A stretch of 64,000 nt of DNA, from contig JAILDV010000067.1 in assembly GCA_024688885.1 (NCBI GenBank), positions 62,001-126,000 on the forward strand. The letters are read 5' to 3'. Below the pieces are notes generated by a model. The model was given only the letters and a program-made list of their open reading frames with translations. It had not been told where the DNA came from and made no database searches. Both the position numbers and the translations under genes were made by a program. This stretch comes from Bacteroidaceae bacterium. Its GTDB lineage: Bacteria > Bacteroidota > Bacteroidia > Bacteroidales > Bacteroidaceae. Shown here one piece after another: positions 24,586 to 33,012 of the stretch. The first letter of the stretch is position 1. Each line of letters begins with the position of its first letter.

Positions 24586-25044
24586 TTGGACTCTCTCAAT
24601 CAGTTTTTCATCGAATACGGCTATTTGGGCATGGCAATGGCATCATTCCTTGCCGGCACTTTTGTCCCCTTTAGTTCTGAAGTGGTGATGGGCACTTTGC
24701 TTGCCACAACAGGTATGGATCCCGTGCTCACTATCCTTGCGGGCACTATAGGCAATGTGTTGGGTTCCATGTTCAACTACTTCCTTGGGCGTTTTGGCAG
24801 CATTGAGCAGATTTCCAAATGGATGCGTATTAAGGAGCGCAGGCTGCGCAAAACCCGCGACTATGTGGAGAAACGTGGCTCTTGGATAGCTGCCTTTTCT
24901 TTCCTCCCCATCTTTGGCACTGCCATTTCCATCTCTCTTGGCATCCTCCGTGCCAACGTGTGGGGTGTTGCCCTTTGGTCTTTTATCGGCAAACTTCTCC
25001 GCTACATCATTTTCATGCTTCCCATTGTGGCATTCAAGTCATAA
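24586..25044 (+). CDS. YqaA/DedA-like (VTT domain) membrane protein
   Basis: The product is 152 aa from a TTG start at 24586 (MDSLNQFFIEYGYLG). The VTT/SNARE-associated domain shows GTFVPFSSEVVMGTLLA, the GNVLGSMFNYFLGRFG segment and the amphipathic WIAAFSFLPIFGTAISISLG re-entrant loop. DedA relatives act in polyprenyl-phosphate or lipid translocation and membrane homeostasis. The short YqaA type is poorly studied. It is probably co-transcribed with the preceding membrane-protein gene. Confidence 0.85.
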   Translation: MDSLNQFFIEYGYLGMAMASFLAGTFVPFSSEVVMGTLLATTGMDPVLTILAGTIGNVLGSMFNYFLGRFGSIEQISKWMRIKERRLRKTRDYVEKRGSWIAAFSFLPIFGTAISISLGILRANVWGVALWSFIGKLLRYIIFMLPIVAFKS

Positions 25045-25180
25045 GGAACAGTTTCAGCTTTGCCATCTTCAGAACCAGCTTGGTTTCACAACCTTCATGT
25101 AAGGTCTCCTGTTTTCCCTGCTATATGTATGGCGCATTCATTTCTTTATGAGTGCCGTATTCATTATGTCATGACTTCCA

Positions 25181-25274
25181 CACTCAAAATATTTTCAAAG
25201 TTTCAAAAATTATTTTGCAACTTGCAAAAAATATTTTCAAACTTGCAAAAATATTTTTGAAACTTTGAAAGTGT
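25181..25274. repeat. AT-rich inverted repeat with TTGCAA units
   Basis: TTCAAAGTTTCAAAAAT (25194-25210) is inverted against ATTTTTGAAACTTTGAA (25253-25269). Between them AACTTGCAAAAA-TATTTT occurs twice in direct order. The 384-bp gap 25045-25428 otherwise holds only the HU terminator; I see no gene in it. Confidence 0.7.
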
Positions 25275-25371
25275 TTCGTTTGTTCCAGTCGCATATCATT
25301 GTTTTACCCACTCGTCTCTCAATGATTCTTCCAGTCATCATCCTTTCATTCTCTCAGTGGAAGGGTGGGAA

Positions 25372-25408
25372 CACAAAAAAAAGGGATGCATAATCGCATC
25401 CCTTTTAC
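25372..25408 (-). terminator. Terminator of the HU gene
   Basis: On the minus strand GGGATGCGAT pairs with ATGCATCCC in a short hairpin (25383-25402), followed by a run of eight Ts. Confidence 0.85.
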
Positions 25409-25428
25409 CTTTATTAGGTTAGAATAGA

Positions 25429-25701
25429 TTAGTTGATAGCGCCATCGAGGTCTGAGCCAGCCTTGAACTTAGCTACCTTCTTAGCTGGAATAGAGAGAGG
25501 CTTCTTAGTAAGTGGGTTGATACCCTGACGAGCTGGACGCTTAGCTACAGAGAATGTGCCGAAACCAACGAGTGAAACCTTGTCGCCGCCCTTAAGAGCA
25601 TCAACGATTGCCTCAACACATGCGTCGAGAGCCTTCTTTGAATCAGCCTTGCTCAGACCTGACTTTGAAGAGATCGAGCTTACGAGTTCTGTCTTGTTCA
25701 T
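25429..25701 (-). CDS. HU/IHF family DNA-binding protein
   Basis: The product is 90 aa, full length for HU. It starts MNKTELVSSISSKSGLSKAD, has the signature GFGTFSVAKRPARQGINP (residues 47-64) for the DNA-clamping arm, and ends FKAGSDLDGAIN. It bends DNA and compacts the nucleoid. It has its own promoter at 25816-25846, a leader of about 105 nt and a strong terminator. The codon choice, with many ACC/AAG/GCT and few rare codons, suits high expression. Confidence 0.96.
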   Translation of the reverse strand: MNKTELVSSISSKSGLSKADSKKALDACVEAIVDALKGGDKVSLVGFGTFSVAKRPARQGINPLTKKPLSIPAKKVAKFKAGSDLDGAIN

Positions 25702-25815
25702 AAATGTGAATAATTTAGGTTTTAAAAAATACTGTTTATTGGGTAAATAAAAATACTTATGTCAAATCCATGTTTATCAGCCCCAATTAGAGCGTTTCTA
25801 ACTGAAACTGCGTTG

Positions 25816-25846
25816 CAAATATATGAGATAAATTTTCTCGAACAAA
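25816..25846 (-). promoter_or_regulatory. Promoter of the HU gene
   Basis: On the minus strand TTTG (25843-25846) and TATATTTG (25816-25823) have a 19-bp spacer. Confidence 0.78.
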
Positions 25847-25901
25847 CATTTTTCGCGAAAAAATGTTGAAAAAAGCAAAAAAAAATTGTATTTTCTTGAT
25901 T

Positions 25902-25936
25902 TTTGCCCTTTAATAGGAAGAAAAACTCTAATTTTG
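25902..25936 (+). promoter_or_regulatory. Promoter of the rhomboid gene
   Basis: TTTG (25902-25905) and TAATTTTG (25929-25936) have a 23-bp spacer, slightly long for the consensus. Confidence 0.55.
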
Positions 25937-25987
25937 CACTCGAAATTCACAAAGTGAGACAGTTATAAGATTTAATGAGTGTAGCGT

Positions 25988-26896
25988 ATGAGAATGACTC
26001 CAGCCGTTAAGGTAATTTTGATTATAAATATTGTTTTGTATGTATTGGCTTATTGGTTCACTCCAATGGTTCCACTAGACGGACATACGGACTGGTTTCT
26101 CAATTTTAATGCTTTGCATCCGATTGGCGGCAGTGGTTTCGCCATCTATCAATATTTAACCTACATGTTCATGCATGGAGGTTGGTGGCATCTGTTCTTC
26201 AACATGTGGTCACTGATGATTTTTGGCAATGCTGTGGAGCAGCAGGTGGGCACGCAGCGTTTTGTGTGGTATTACCTGTTGTGTGGTATCGGTGCGGCTT
26301 TGGTGAACCAATTCATGACATGGGTGGGTCTCATCAATCCCGCTCAGTTGGTGGGTGCTTCGGGTGCCATCTATGGTGTGATGGCTGCTGCGGCATTCTT
26401 TTTCCCCAATGCGAAGTTGTTCATCATCCCTATTCCATTCCCCATCAAGTTGAAATATCTTGTGGGATTTTATACAGTAGTGGAAATGTATCTGGGCATC
26501 ACATCCATTGATGGTGTGGCACATTTTGCCCATCTTGGAGGCATCTTGGCAGGTGCTATCATCCTTTTCATCTGGAAGATGCAGGAGAGACAACAGGGAA
26601 AGAGTGGAGGTTACCGGAACTTCTCTTCCACACAAGGTTCCCATTACGACAAGGATGAGGGTTGGTGGTCGAAGATGAAGCGTGACATGGGAGGTAAGCG
26701 CACTCCGAAAATGCGTGTGACAAATGTGCGTGAGACGAATTATGCGGATCATCAGTATAACGAGCAGAAACGTCAGGATAATGAGGAGATAGACCGCATC
26801 TTGGATAAAATCCGAAAGAATGGTTATCAGAATCTGTCGGAGAATGAGAAGATGACGCTCTTTAATGCGAGCAAAAAAATGAGAGGTGAAGAATGA
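25988..26896 (+). CDS. Rhomboid family intramembrane serine protease
   Basis: The product is 302 aa. Six transmembrane helices fill residues 8-200. The nucleophile Ser125 lies in GASGAIYG and the general base His182 in VAHFAHLGG. HGGWWHLFFNMWSL (63-76) is the conserved L1-TM2 region. About 100 polar residues (about 203-302) form a cytosolic tail with many Lys/Arg/Glu, including a predicted helical KRQDNEEIDRILDKIRKNGY. Rhomboids cut single-pass membrane proteins; the substrate is unknown. It overlaps the next gene by 4 bp (26893-26896). Confidence 0.93.
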   Translation: MRMTPAVKVILIINIVLYVLAYWFTPMVPLDGHTDWFLNFNALHPIGGSGFAIYQYLTYMFMHGGWWHLFFNMWSLMIFGNAVEQQVGTQRFVWYYLLCGIGAALVNQFMTWVGLINPAQLVGASGAIYGVMAAAAFFFPNAKLFIIPIPFPIKLKYLVGFYTVVEMYLGITSIDGVAHFAHLGGILAGAIILFIWKMQERQQGKSGGYRNFSSTQGSHYDKDEGWWSKMKRDMGGKRTPKMRVTNVRETNYADHQYNEQKRQDNEEIDRILDKIRKNGYQNLSENEKMTLFNASKKMRGEE

Positions 26897-27966
26897 AGCT
26901 GCTAAAGACAATTCCGTTGGTACTATTCATTGCCGTTAACCTTTTGGTGATTGCGGCAATGATTTTTTGTGCCTACACGTCTTGTTTGCCTCCACAAAAT
27001 CATCCTCAATGCTCATATTTTGGTCTCATGTTCCCCGTATTCTTGGTGCTGAACATTCTTTTCTTGCTCTTCTGGCTGATTGTGAAGTGGAAATGGGCTT
27101 TGCTCCCATTGGTGGGCATAGGTTTGTGTGCTGGTAGCGCAAGGGCGTACTTTCCTGTGAATGTGCAGATGGAACCTCCAGAAGGCAGCATCAAGGTGCT
27201 GTCGTACAATGTGATGGCTTTCGGAAAGGACAAGTCATTGCCATGGAATGAGAATCCCATCATGCGGTATCTGCTGGAAAGTGGGGCAGACGTGATTTGT
27301 CTGCAGGAAGGGATGAAGGCAATGGTGGACAGTGCAATGGATAGTATCTCTACGATTTATCCATATCATTACTGTGAGTTAGAGACGGATAATTACATCG
27401 CTTGCTTTTCAAAGTTCCCGATCAAGTCGGTGACGAAGATAGACTATCCCACCACGACAAACTACTCGTATGCGTATGAACTGCAGGTGGGGGAGGACTC
27501 TCTGCTCCTTATCAACAACCATCTGGAGTCGTACAGGCTGAGCCTTAAAGAAAAGGATGATTATAAGTCTATCATTAAAAACTACAATCATCCCAAAAGC
27601 AACGACTCGGAAACAAAGTACTCTAATCTGACGGAAAAGATTAGCGCTCATGACTCCATCAGAGGCATGCAGACGGATTCTGTGGCAGCCTTTGTGGAAC
27701 GGAATAGGGGAAGGCATATGGTGGTGTGCGGCGATTTCAATGCCACTCCAATCTCGTATGTTCACTATCGGTTGACACAAGAATTGGATGATGCTTATAC
27801 ACGTAGCGGTAATGGTCCCGGCATCAGTTACCACCAAAACGGCATGTATTTCCGCATTGACCATATTTTGGTGAGTCCCAACATCAAGGCGTATGGTGCC
27901 AAAGTGGACAAATCCATCAAGGATAGTGACCATTATCCCATCTATTGTTTTGTCAAATTAGAGTAA
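26893..27966 (+). CDS. Membrane-anchored endonuclease/exonuclease/phosphatase-fold protein
   Basis: The product is 357 aa. Three N-terminal hydrophobic helices (about 5-27, 42-65 and 68-84) precede an EEP domain that starts at KVLSYNVMAFG (101-111). Catalytic motifs are VICLQEG (metal Glu), VVCGDFNATP (Asp/Asn) and the final SDHYPI (Asp/His). Such EEP proteins hydrolyse phosphodiesters; with this anchor a phospholipid or extracytoplasmic nucleotide substrate is more likely than chromosomal DNA. It is translationally coupled to the rhomboid gene. Confidence 0.87.
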   Translation: MKLLKTIPLVLFIAVNLLVIAAMIFCAYTSCLPPQNHPQCSYFGLMFPVFLVLNILFLLFWLIVKWKWALLPLVGIGLCAGSARAYFPVNVQMEPPEGSIKVLSYNVMAFGKDKSLPWNENPIMRYLLESGADVICLQEGMKAMVDSAMDSISTIYPYHYCELETDNYIACFSKFPIKSVTKIDYPTTTNYSYAYELQVGEDSLLLINNHLESYRLSLKEKDDYKSIIKNYNHPKSNDSETKYSNLTEKISAHDSIRGMQTDSVAAFVERNRGRHMVVCGDFNATPISYVHYRLTQELDDAYTRSGNGPGISYHQNGMYFRIDHILVSPNIKAYGAKVDKSIKDSDHYPIYCFVKLE

Positions 27967-28036
27967 AAGAAGGATTTAAAGGCCTTCCATATGAATATTT
28001 TTACTCCGTTTTTCTTTCTATATGTAAAAAAAAGTA

Positions 28037-28044
28037 TAACTTTG
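28037..28044 (+). promoter_or_regulatory. -7 element of secDF
   Basis: TAACTTTG lies 129 bp before the ATG. The -33 region is T-rich but has no TTTG. The leader contains a small GCCTC/GAGGC hairpin (28088-28102) followed by CTTTTG. Confidence 0.55.
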
Positions 28045-28172
28045 CACCTTGAATCATCGTGCGTTATATATTATATATGTGTGACGCGCCTCTTTTTGAG
28101 GCCTTTTGTGGGCTGAGAAAATGACAAAAAAGAATAGAACATAACAATCAAAATATTAAATCATTCAACAAA

Positions 28173-31100
28173 ATGCAAAACAAAGGATTTGTAAAGTTTT
28201 TAGCAGTGGCGTTGACACTCATCTGCTTGTTCTACCTTTCTTTTGGCTTTGTCACCAAGTATGTGGAGGACAAGGCTGCCAAGATGGGTGAGCAGGAGGC
28301 TGAGCTTTACTTGGATTCGTTGAATTCGACTCCATTCTATCTGGGCAACTACACCCTGAAGGATTGTCGTGAAACTGGTATCGGCCTTGGTCTTGACCTG
28401 AAGGGCGGTATGAACGTCATCCTCGAGGTGAGTGTGCCAGATGTAGTAAAGGCGTTGGCAGACCACAAAACTGATGAAGCCTTCCTGAAGTCTGTGAATG
28501 AAGCAGCGAAGGAAGCGCAGGAAAGTCAGAGCGATTTTATCACACTTTTTGTCAAGGCTTATAAAAAGAACGCTCCAGGTAAGCCACTCGCGACCATCTT
28601 TGCCACTCAGCAACTGAAGGGCAAAGTGAACACCAACAGCAGTGATGCTGACGTGGAGAAGGTTCTTCGTGAAAGTGTTGACGAGGCAGTTGACAACTCA
28701 TTCCTCGTGCTCCGCACCCGTATTGACCGATTCGGTGTCGTTCAGCCTAACATCCAGAAGATTGAAGGACAGAGTGGTCGTATCATGGTGGAACTTCCTG
28801 GTATTAAGGAGCCAGAACGTGTACGTAAACTCCTTCAGGGTAGTGCAAACCTTGAGTTCTGGGAGACTTACGATGCACCTCAGGTGGCACCTTACCTGTC
28901 ACAGTTGAATGCGGCTCTCCGCAATGGTGGTACTGTAGCAGCTGACTCAGTTCAGGCTGACACTACGGCTGTGGCTGAGGCAGAACCTGTAGCAGAAAAG
29001 GCTGATTCCAGCAAGAACACCACCAGTGTGCTGGCTCAGGTGAACAAGGGTGAAGAGGCTGCCGTTGCCAACAAGGCTACTGAAGAGGCAAAGAAGGAAA
29101 ATCCTCTCTTCGCCATGTTGCAGCCATCAGGTGCACAGACCAACTGTATGGTGGGTTTTGCCCAGGCTCTTGACACTGCCGAGATTAACGCTCTCCTCAG
29201 CTCTGACGTCGCTAAGCAGATTTTCCCAGCTGACCTCTCTCTCAAGTGGGGTGTGAAGTCAATGGACAAGGCTGGCAAGATTTTCCAACTCTACGCTATC
29301 CGCACAACAGGTCCTAACGGACGCGCTCCACTGGAAGGTGAAGTGGTGACGGATGCAAAGGATGAGTTTGACCAGTATGGCAACCCAATCGTAACCATGA
29401 AGATGAACACGGAAGGTGCCCGCAAGTGGGCTGCTATCACGGAAGCTAACGTAAACCACGCTGTGGCTGTCGTGCTCGATAACCTCGTATATAGCGCTCC
29501 TAACGTGATCAACAAGATTGACGGTGGCAACACTCAGATTTCTGGTAACTTCACTACAACTGAAACCAAAGACTTGGCAAATGTGCTCCAGTCAGGTAAG
29601 ATGCCTGCTCCTGCCAGCATCATTCAGGAGGACATCGTAGGTCCTACGCTCGGTGCTCAGTCCATCCAAGCTGGTTTCATCTCTTGTATCGTCGCTTTCA
29701 TCGTGCTGATGTTCTACATGGTGCTGATGTATGGTGTGCGTGAAGGTATGGTTGCCAACTGCGCCCTCATGCTCAACTTCTTCTTCTCATTCGGTATTCT
29801 CACATCACTGGGTGCAGCCTTGACCATGTCTGGTATTGCCGGTATGGTGCTGACACTCGGTATGGCTGTGGATGCTAACGTGCTTATCTATGAACGTACG
29901 AAGGAAGAGATGCGAAGCGGCAAGAATATCAGTGCTGCTGTGTCTGCAGGTTACAGCAATGCCTTCTCTGCTATCTTCGACTCAAACGTGACGACTATCC
30001 TCACGGGTGTCATTCTTTATAATTTCGGTACTGGTCCTATCAAGGGTTTCGCAACCACTCTGATTATCGGTATCGTCTGCTCCTTCTTCACTGCTGTGTG
30101 GTTGACTCGTATTGCTTACGAGCACTTCCTCAACCGTGGTAAGTGGCAAGACCTGAAGTTCACGACGAAGTTCTCTCAGAACATGATGAAGGACACTGCT
30201 TTCAACTTCATGGGTAACTACAAGAAGTCTTTCATCGCATTCGGCATCTTCCTTGTGATTGTACTTGTAAGTTTCGGTCTCCGTGGCTTGAGCCAGTCTA
30301 TTGACTTTACAGGTGGTCGCAACTATAAGGTGGAATTTGTGAAGCAGGTGGAGCCTGAAGCAGTGAAGGCAGCCATCGTGAAGCAGTTTGAGGCGAACAA
30401 CCCAGATGGTGAGGCCATCAATGTGACGGTGATTGCTATCGGTACAGAGGGTAACAACGTTCGTGTATCGACTAACTTCAATATTGAGGATAATAGTTCT
30501 GCAGCGGATGCACAGATTGAGTCATTGCTCTATCAGGCATTTGTGGATGGAGGCATGGTTGACAAGTCTGTGTCTGAAGAGGCATTCCTCGACCGTGACA
30601 ACCGTGCAGGTGGCTCCATCGTTTCTTCTCAGAAAGTGGGTCCTGCTATTGCATCTGACATTTTGCGCGGTGCTGTTCTTTCAGTGCTCTTCGCAATTGT
30701 TGTCATCTTCCTGTACATTCTCATCCGTTTCCGCAACGTGGCATACTCAGTGGGCTCTATCGTGGCTTTGACACTCGATACAGTGCTCGTGATTGGTATG
30801 TTCTCACTCTGCTATGGTTGGATTGGCTTCTCGCTTGAAGTTGACCAAACGTTCATTGGTGCTATCTTGACGGTGATTGGTTACTCCATCAACGATAAGG
30901 TGGTCATCTTCGACCGTATCCGTGAAGTCTTCAAGAACTATCCGAAACGTGATCGTCAGCGCATCTTCAATGATGCATTGAACAGCACTCTCGCACGTAC
31001 CATCAATACTTCGGTTTCTACGTTCATCGTGTTGTTGGTAATCTTCGTGCTTGGTGGTGATAGCATCCGTGCTTTCGCATTCGCCATGATGCTGGGTGTC

Positions 31101-31205
31101 ATTATCGGTACAAGTTCTTCACTCTTCATCGCAGCTCCTACGGCATACCTTGTGATGGGTGCCCGCATCAAGGATGCTGAAGAAGATACAGAATCAGCAC
31201 AATAA
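28173..31205 (+). CDS. secDF: Fused protein translocase subunit SecDF
   Basis: The product is 1010 aa, with SecD and SecF joined in one chain as in other Bacteroidota. The SecD half has the first transmembrane helix (about 9-28), GLGLDLKGGMNVILEV (the D1 motif), a periplasmic P1 domain and helices including AGMVLTLGMAVDANVLIYERTKEEM. The SecF half begins about residue 680 and contains SQSIDFTGGRNYKVEF and VIGYSINDKVVIFDRIRE. SecDF uses the proton gradient to pull proteins out of the Sec channel. A low-complexity Ala/Glu/Lys stretch (about 255-310) in P1 is an unusual insert. A terminator follows the stop. Confidence 0.97.
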   Translation: MQNKGFVKFLAVALTLICLFYLSFGFVTKYVEDKAAKMGEQEAELYLDSLNSTPFYLGNYTLKDCRETGIGLGLDLKGGMNVILEVSVPDVVKALADHKTDEAFLKSVNEAAKEAQESQSDFITLFVKAYKKNAPGKPLATIFATQQLKGKVNTNSSDADVEKVLRESVDEAVDNSFLVLRTRIDRFGVVQPNIQKIEGQSGRIMVELPGIKEPERVRKLLQGSANLEFWETYDAPQVAPYLSQLNAALRNGGTVAADSVQADTTAVAEAEPVAEKADSSKNTTSVLAQVNKGEEAAVANKATEEAKKENPLFAMLQPSGAQTNCMVGFAQALDTAEINALLSSDVAKQIFPADLSLKWGVKSMDKAGKIFQLYAIRTTGPNGRAPLEGEVVTDAKDEFDQYGNPIVTMKMNTEGARKWAAITEANVNHAVAVVLDNLVYSAPNVINKIDGGNTQISGNFTTTETKDLANVLQSGKMPAPASIIQEDIVGPTLGAQSIQAGFISCIVAFIVLMFYMVLMYGVREGMVANCALMLNFFFSFGILTSLGAALTMSGIAGMVLTLGMAVDANVLIYERTKEEMRSGKNISAAVSAGYSNAFSAIFDSNVTTILTGVILYNFGTGPIKGFATTLIIGIVCSFFTAVWLTRIAYEHFLNRGKWQDLKFTTKFSQNMMKDTAFNFMGNYKKSFIAFGIFLVIVLVSFGLRGLSQSIDFTGGRNYKVEFVKQVEPEAVKAAIVKQFEANNPDGEAINVTVIAIGTEGNNVRVSTNFNIEDNSSAADAQIESLLYQAFVDGGMVDKSVSEEAFLDRDNRAGGSIVSSQKVGPAIASDILRGAVLSVLFAIVVIFLYILIRFRNVAYSVGSIVALTLDTVLVIGMFSLCYGWIGFSLEVDQTFIGAILTVIGYSINDKVVIFDRIREVFKNYPKRDRQRIFNDALNSTLARTINTSVSTFIVLLVIFVLGGDSIRAFAFAMMLGVIIGTSSSLFIAAPTAYLVMGARIKDAEEDTESAQ

Positions 31206-31212
31206 ACACAAT

Positions 31213-31246
31213 AAAGGGCAGCAACATGTACGTTGTTGCCCTTTTA
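31213..31246 (+). terminator. Terminator after secDF
   Basis: AAAGGGCAGCAAC pairs with GTTGTTGCCCTTT around ATGTAC, followed by TTAACTT. Confidence 0.85.
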
Positions 31247-31267
31247 ACTTAATAACAACACAAAACA

Positions 31268-32167
31268 ATGAAAAAGATTCGTGCAGCCATTGTTGGATAT
31301 GGCAACATCGGTAAGTATGCACTTGAGGCCATCGAGGCTTCACAAGATGTGGAGTGCGTAGGTGTAGTTCGTCGTAATGGTGAGGCTGACAAGCCCGCTG
31401 AACTCGCTAATTATCCTGTCGTGAAGAACATCACAGAGTTGAAGGATGTGCAGGTGGCAATTCTTGCTACTCCTACTCGTAAGGTGGAAGAATATGCAAA
31501 GCAATGCCTTGCCCTCGGCATCAACACTGTGGATTCATTTGATATACATACACAAATCGTTGATCTTCGTCGTTCACTTGACGCAGTGGCTAAGGCGAAC
31601 AATGCAGTGTCTATCATCTCAGCAGGTTGGGATCCGGGTTCTGATTCCATTGTTCGTTCTTTGATGGAGAGCCTTGCACCAAAGGGTGTAAGCTACACCA
31701 ATTTCGGACCAGGACGTTCAATGGGTCACTCTGTGGCTGTACGTGCCATTGAGGGTGTGAAGGATGCATTGTCCATGACTATTCCAGTGGGTACGGGTAT
31801 TCATCGCCGTATGGTATATGTGGAATTGGAGGAAGGTGCAGACTTCAAGACTGTTGAGGCTGCCATTAAGGCTGACCCTTACTTCGTGAATGACGAGACT
31901 CATGTGCAGCAGGTTCCATGCGTGGATGCTCTCAATGATGTGGGGCATGGTGTGAACCTTGTGCGTAAGGGCGTTTCTGGCAAGACTCACAACCAGATGT
32001 TTGAGTTTGACATGAAGATTAACAACCCTGCATTGACTGCTCAGGTGTTGGTTAACGTTGCTCGTGCATCGTTGAAGCAGCAACCAGGTGCTTACACGAT
32101 GATTGAGATTCCTGTCATTGACATGCTTTGCGGAGACAAGGAAGAGCTGATTCGTCATCTGGTGTAA
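31268..32167 (+). CDS. ddh: meso-Diaminopimelate D-dehydrogenase
   Basis: The product is 299 aa. The Rossmann start is KIRAAIVGYGNIGKYALEAI (residues 3-22). The substrate domain contains ISAGWDPGSDSIVRSLME, FGPGRSMGHSVAVRAI and VPVGTG-like IPVGTGIHRRMVYVE. The enzyme makes meso-DAP from tetrahydrodipicolinate in one NADPH-dependent step, bypassing the acylated or aminotransferase branches. dapB, which makes its precursor, is encoded at 61644. It stands alone between two terminators; no clear TAnnTTTG is seen in the short gap before it. Confidence 0.96.
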   Translation: MKKIRAAIVGYGNIGKYALEAIEASQDVECVGVVRRNGEADKPAELANYPVVKNITELKDVQVAILATPTRKVEEYAKQCLALGINTVDSFDIHTQIVDLRRSLDAVAKANNAVSIISAGWDPGSDSIVRSLMESLAPKGVSYTNFGPGRSMGHSVAVRAIEGVKDALSMTIPVGTGIHRRMVYVELEEGADFKTVEAAIKADPYFVNDETHVQQVPCVDALNDVGHGVNLVRKGVSGKTHNQMFEFDMKINNPALTAQVLVNVARASLKQQPGAYTMIEIPVIDMLCGDKEELIRHLV

Positions 32168-32187
32168 GAGCTCATTCGTGTGAACAG

Positions 32188-32226
32188 AAAAAGCGTTGCG
32201 GAAGATGAACTGTAACGCTTTTTTCA
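32188..32226 (+). terminator. Terminator after ddh
   Basis: AAAAGCGTT and AACGCTTTT arms flank a 14-nt loop, followed by more Ts and then octamer-like TCATTCTGTCATTCTTTCAT. Confidence 0.8.
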
Positions 32227-32266
32227 TTTTCATTCTGTCATTCTTTCATTTCTTCTTTTTTTTTCC

Positions 32267-32274
32267 TACCTTTG
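32267..32274 (+). promoter_or_regulatory. -7 element upstream of the lipoprotein gene
   Basis: TACCTTTG lies 28 bp before the ATG at 32302. No TTTG is seen at -33. Confidence 0.5.
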
Positions 32275-32301
32275 CCCGATAAAACTATAAATGAAATGAA
32301 C

Positions 32302-32892
32302 ATGAAGAAAATAAATTTGATGCTGCTGGCTCTCGCTGCTTTGCTGCTTCTTTCTTGTGAAGAGAAGAAGAACCCTTCACAAACGCCTGAAGTGACGGTT
32401 GTGCCAGTGCATGATTTACCAAGTATCTGCGAAGCGCATGGCACAATTGGCGAGGGCTCGTCCATGAATGTCATTGAGTTTATCAATGACGATGGTGACA
32501 CCTTGTACATCAACAAAAGTGGACACGATGTGATGGGTGGTCTCGTTGTGGGCGATGAACTGGAGGTGATTTACAATGTCACGAAAGATGACGTGTTTGC
32601 TTCTGTGGCTGTTAATCTCACTTCTTTGCAGCATATTTGGTCTCAGCGAAACTTGGAGGGTAGGGAACAGAGCCTTGAGTTGGATTCAGAGGGGCGTGCT
32701 ACCACTTATAACATGTCAGTGGATTATGATTCTTGGGAGGTGAAAGACGGCTTACTGCTTCTCCATTCACCTAAGAAACTTGGTGATGAGGGTCCTGCCG
32801 TTGTCGACACGTTTGAAATCATGCAATTGACCACTGATAGCCTTGTGCTTATGAATGGGGACTTTGTCACAGAATTTGCCCGATACAATTAA
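32302..32892 (+). CDS. Hypothetical lipoprotein
   Basis: The product is 196 aa from ATG 32302; ATG 32296 adds two residues. The lipobox is LLSC with Cys19 and is followed by EEKKN, an acidic patch that can act as a surface-export signal in Bacteroidota. The mature part is a beta-rich domain of about 175 residues, with DGDTLYINKSGHDVMGGLVVG and GPAVVDTFEIMQLTTDSLVLMN. It resembles small Bacteroidales lipoproteins of unknown function. The next gene begins 120 bp downstream, after the heptamer array. Confidence 0.72.
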   Translation: MKKINLMLLALAALLLLSCEEKKNPSQTPEVTVVPVHDLPSICEAHGTIGEGSSMNVIEFINDDGDTLYINKSGHDVMGGLVVGDELEVIYNVTKDDVFASVAVNLTSLQHIWSQRNLEGREQSLELDSEGRATTYNMSVDYDSWEVKDGLLLLHSPKKLGDEGPAVVDTFEIMQLTTDSLVLMNGDFVTEFARYN

Positions 32893-33002
32893 AGTTGACA
32901 ATTGACAGTTGATAGATTCATCGTCCATCGTACATCTTACATCGTCCATCGTACATCTTACATCGTCCATCGTACATCCTACATCGTCCATCGTACATCT
33001 TT
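32891..33002. repeat. Heptamer array, including 21-bp units of three heptamers
   Basis: First GTTGACA, ATTGACA and GTTGATA. Then, from 32919, four 21-bp units, each read as CGTCCAT, CGTACAT and CTTACAT (one CCTACAT variant). The unit length is 3 x 7, so the array stays open in frame with the DUF2264 gene. It separates the lipoprotein gene from that gene. Confidence 0.85.
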
Positions 33003-33012
33003 AAAATACTTT

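Noticed and set aside
32902-33012. Upstream extension of the DUF2264 frame with repeated VHRTSYI.
   Set aside because: It is the heptamer array read in frame; the signal peptide begins at 33013 or 33019.
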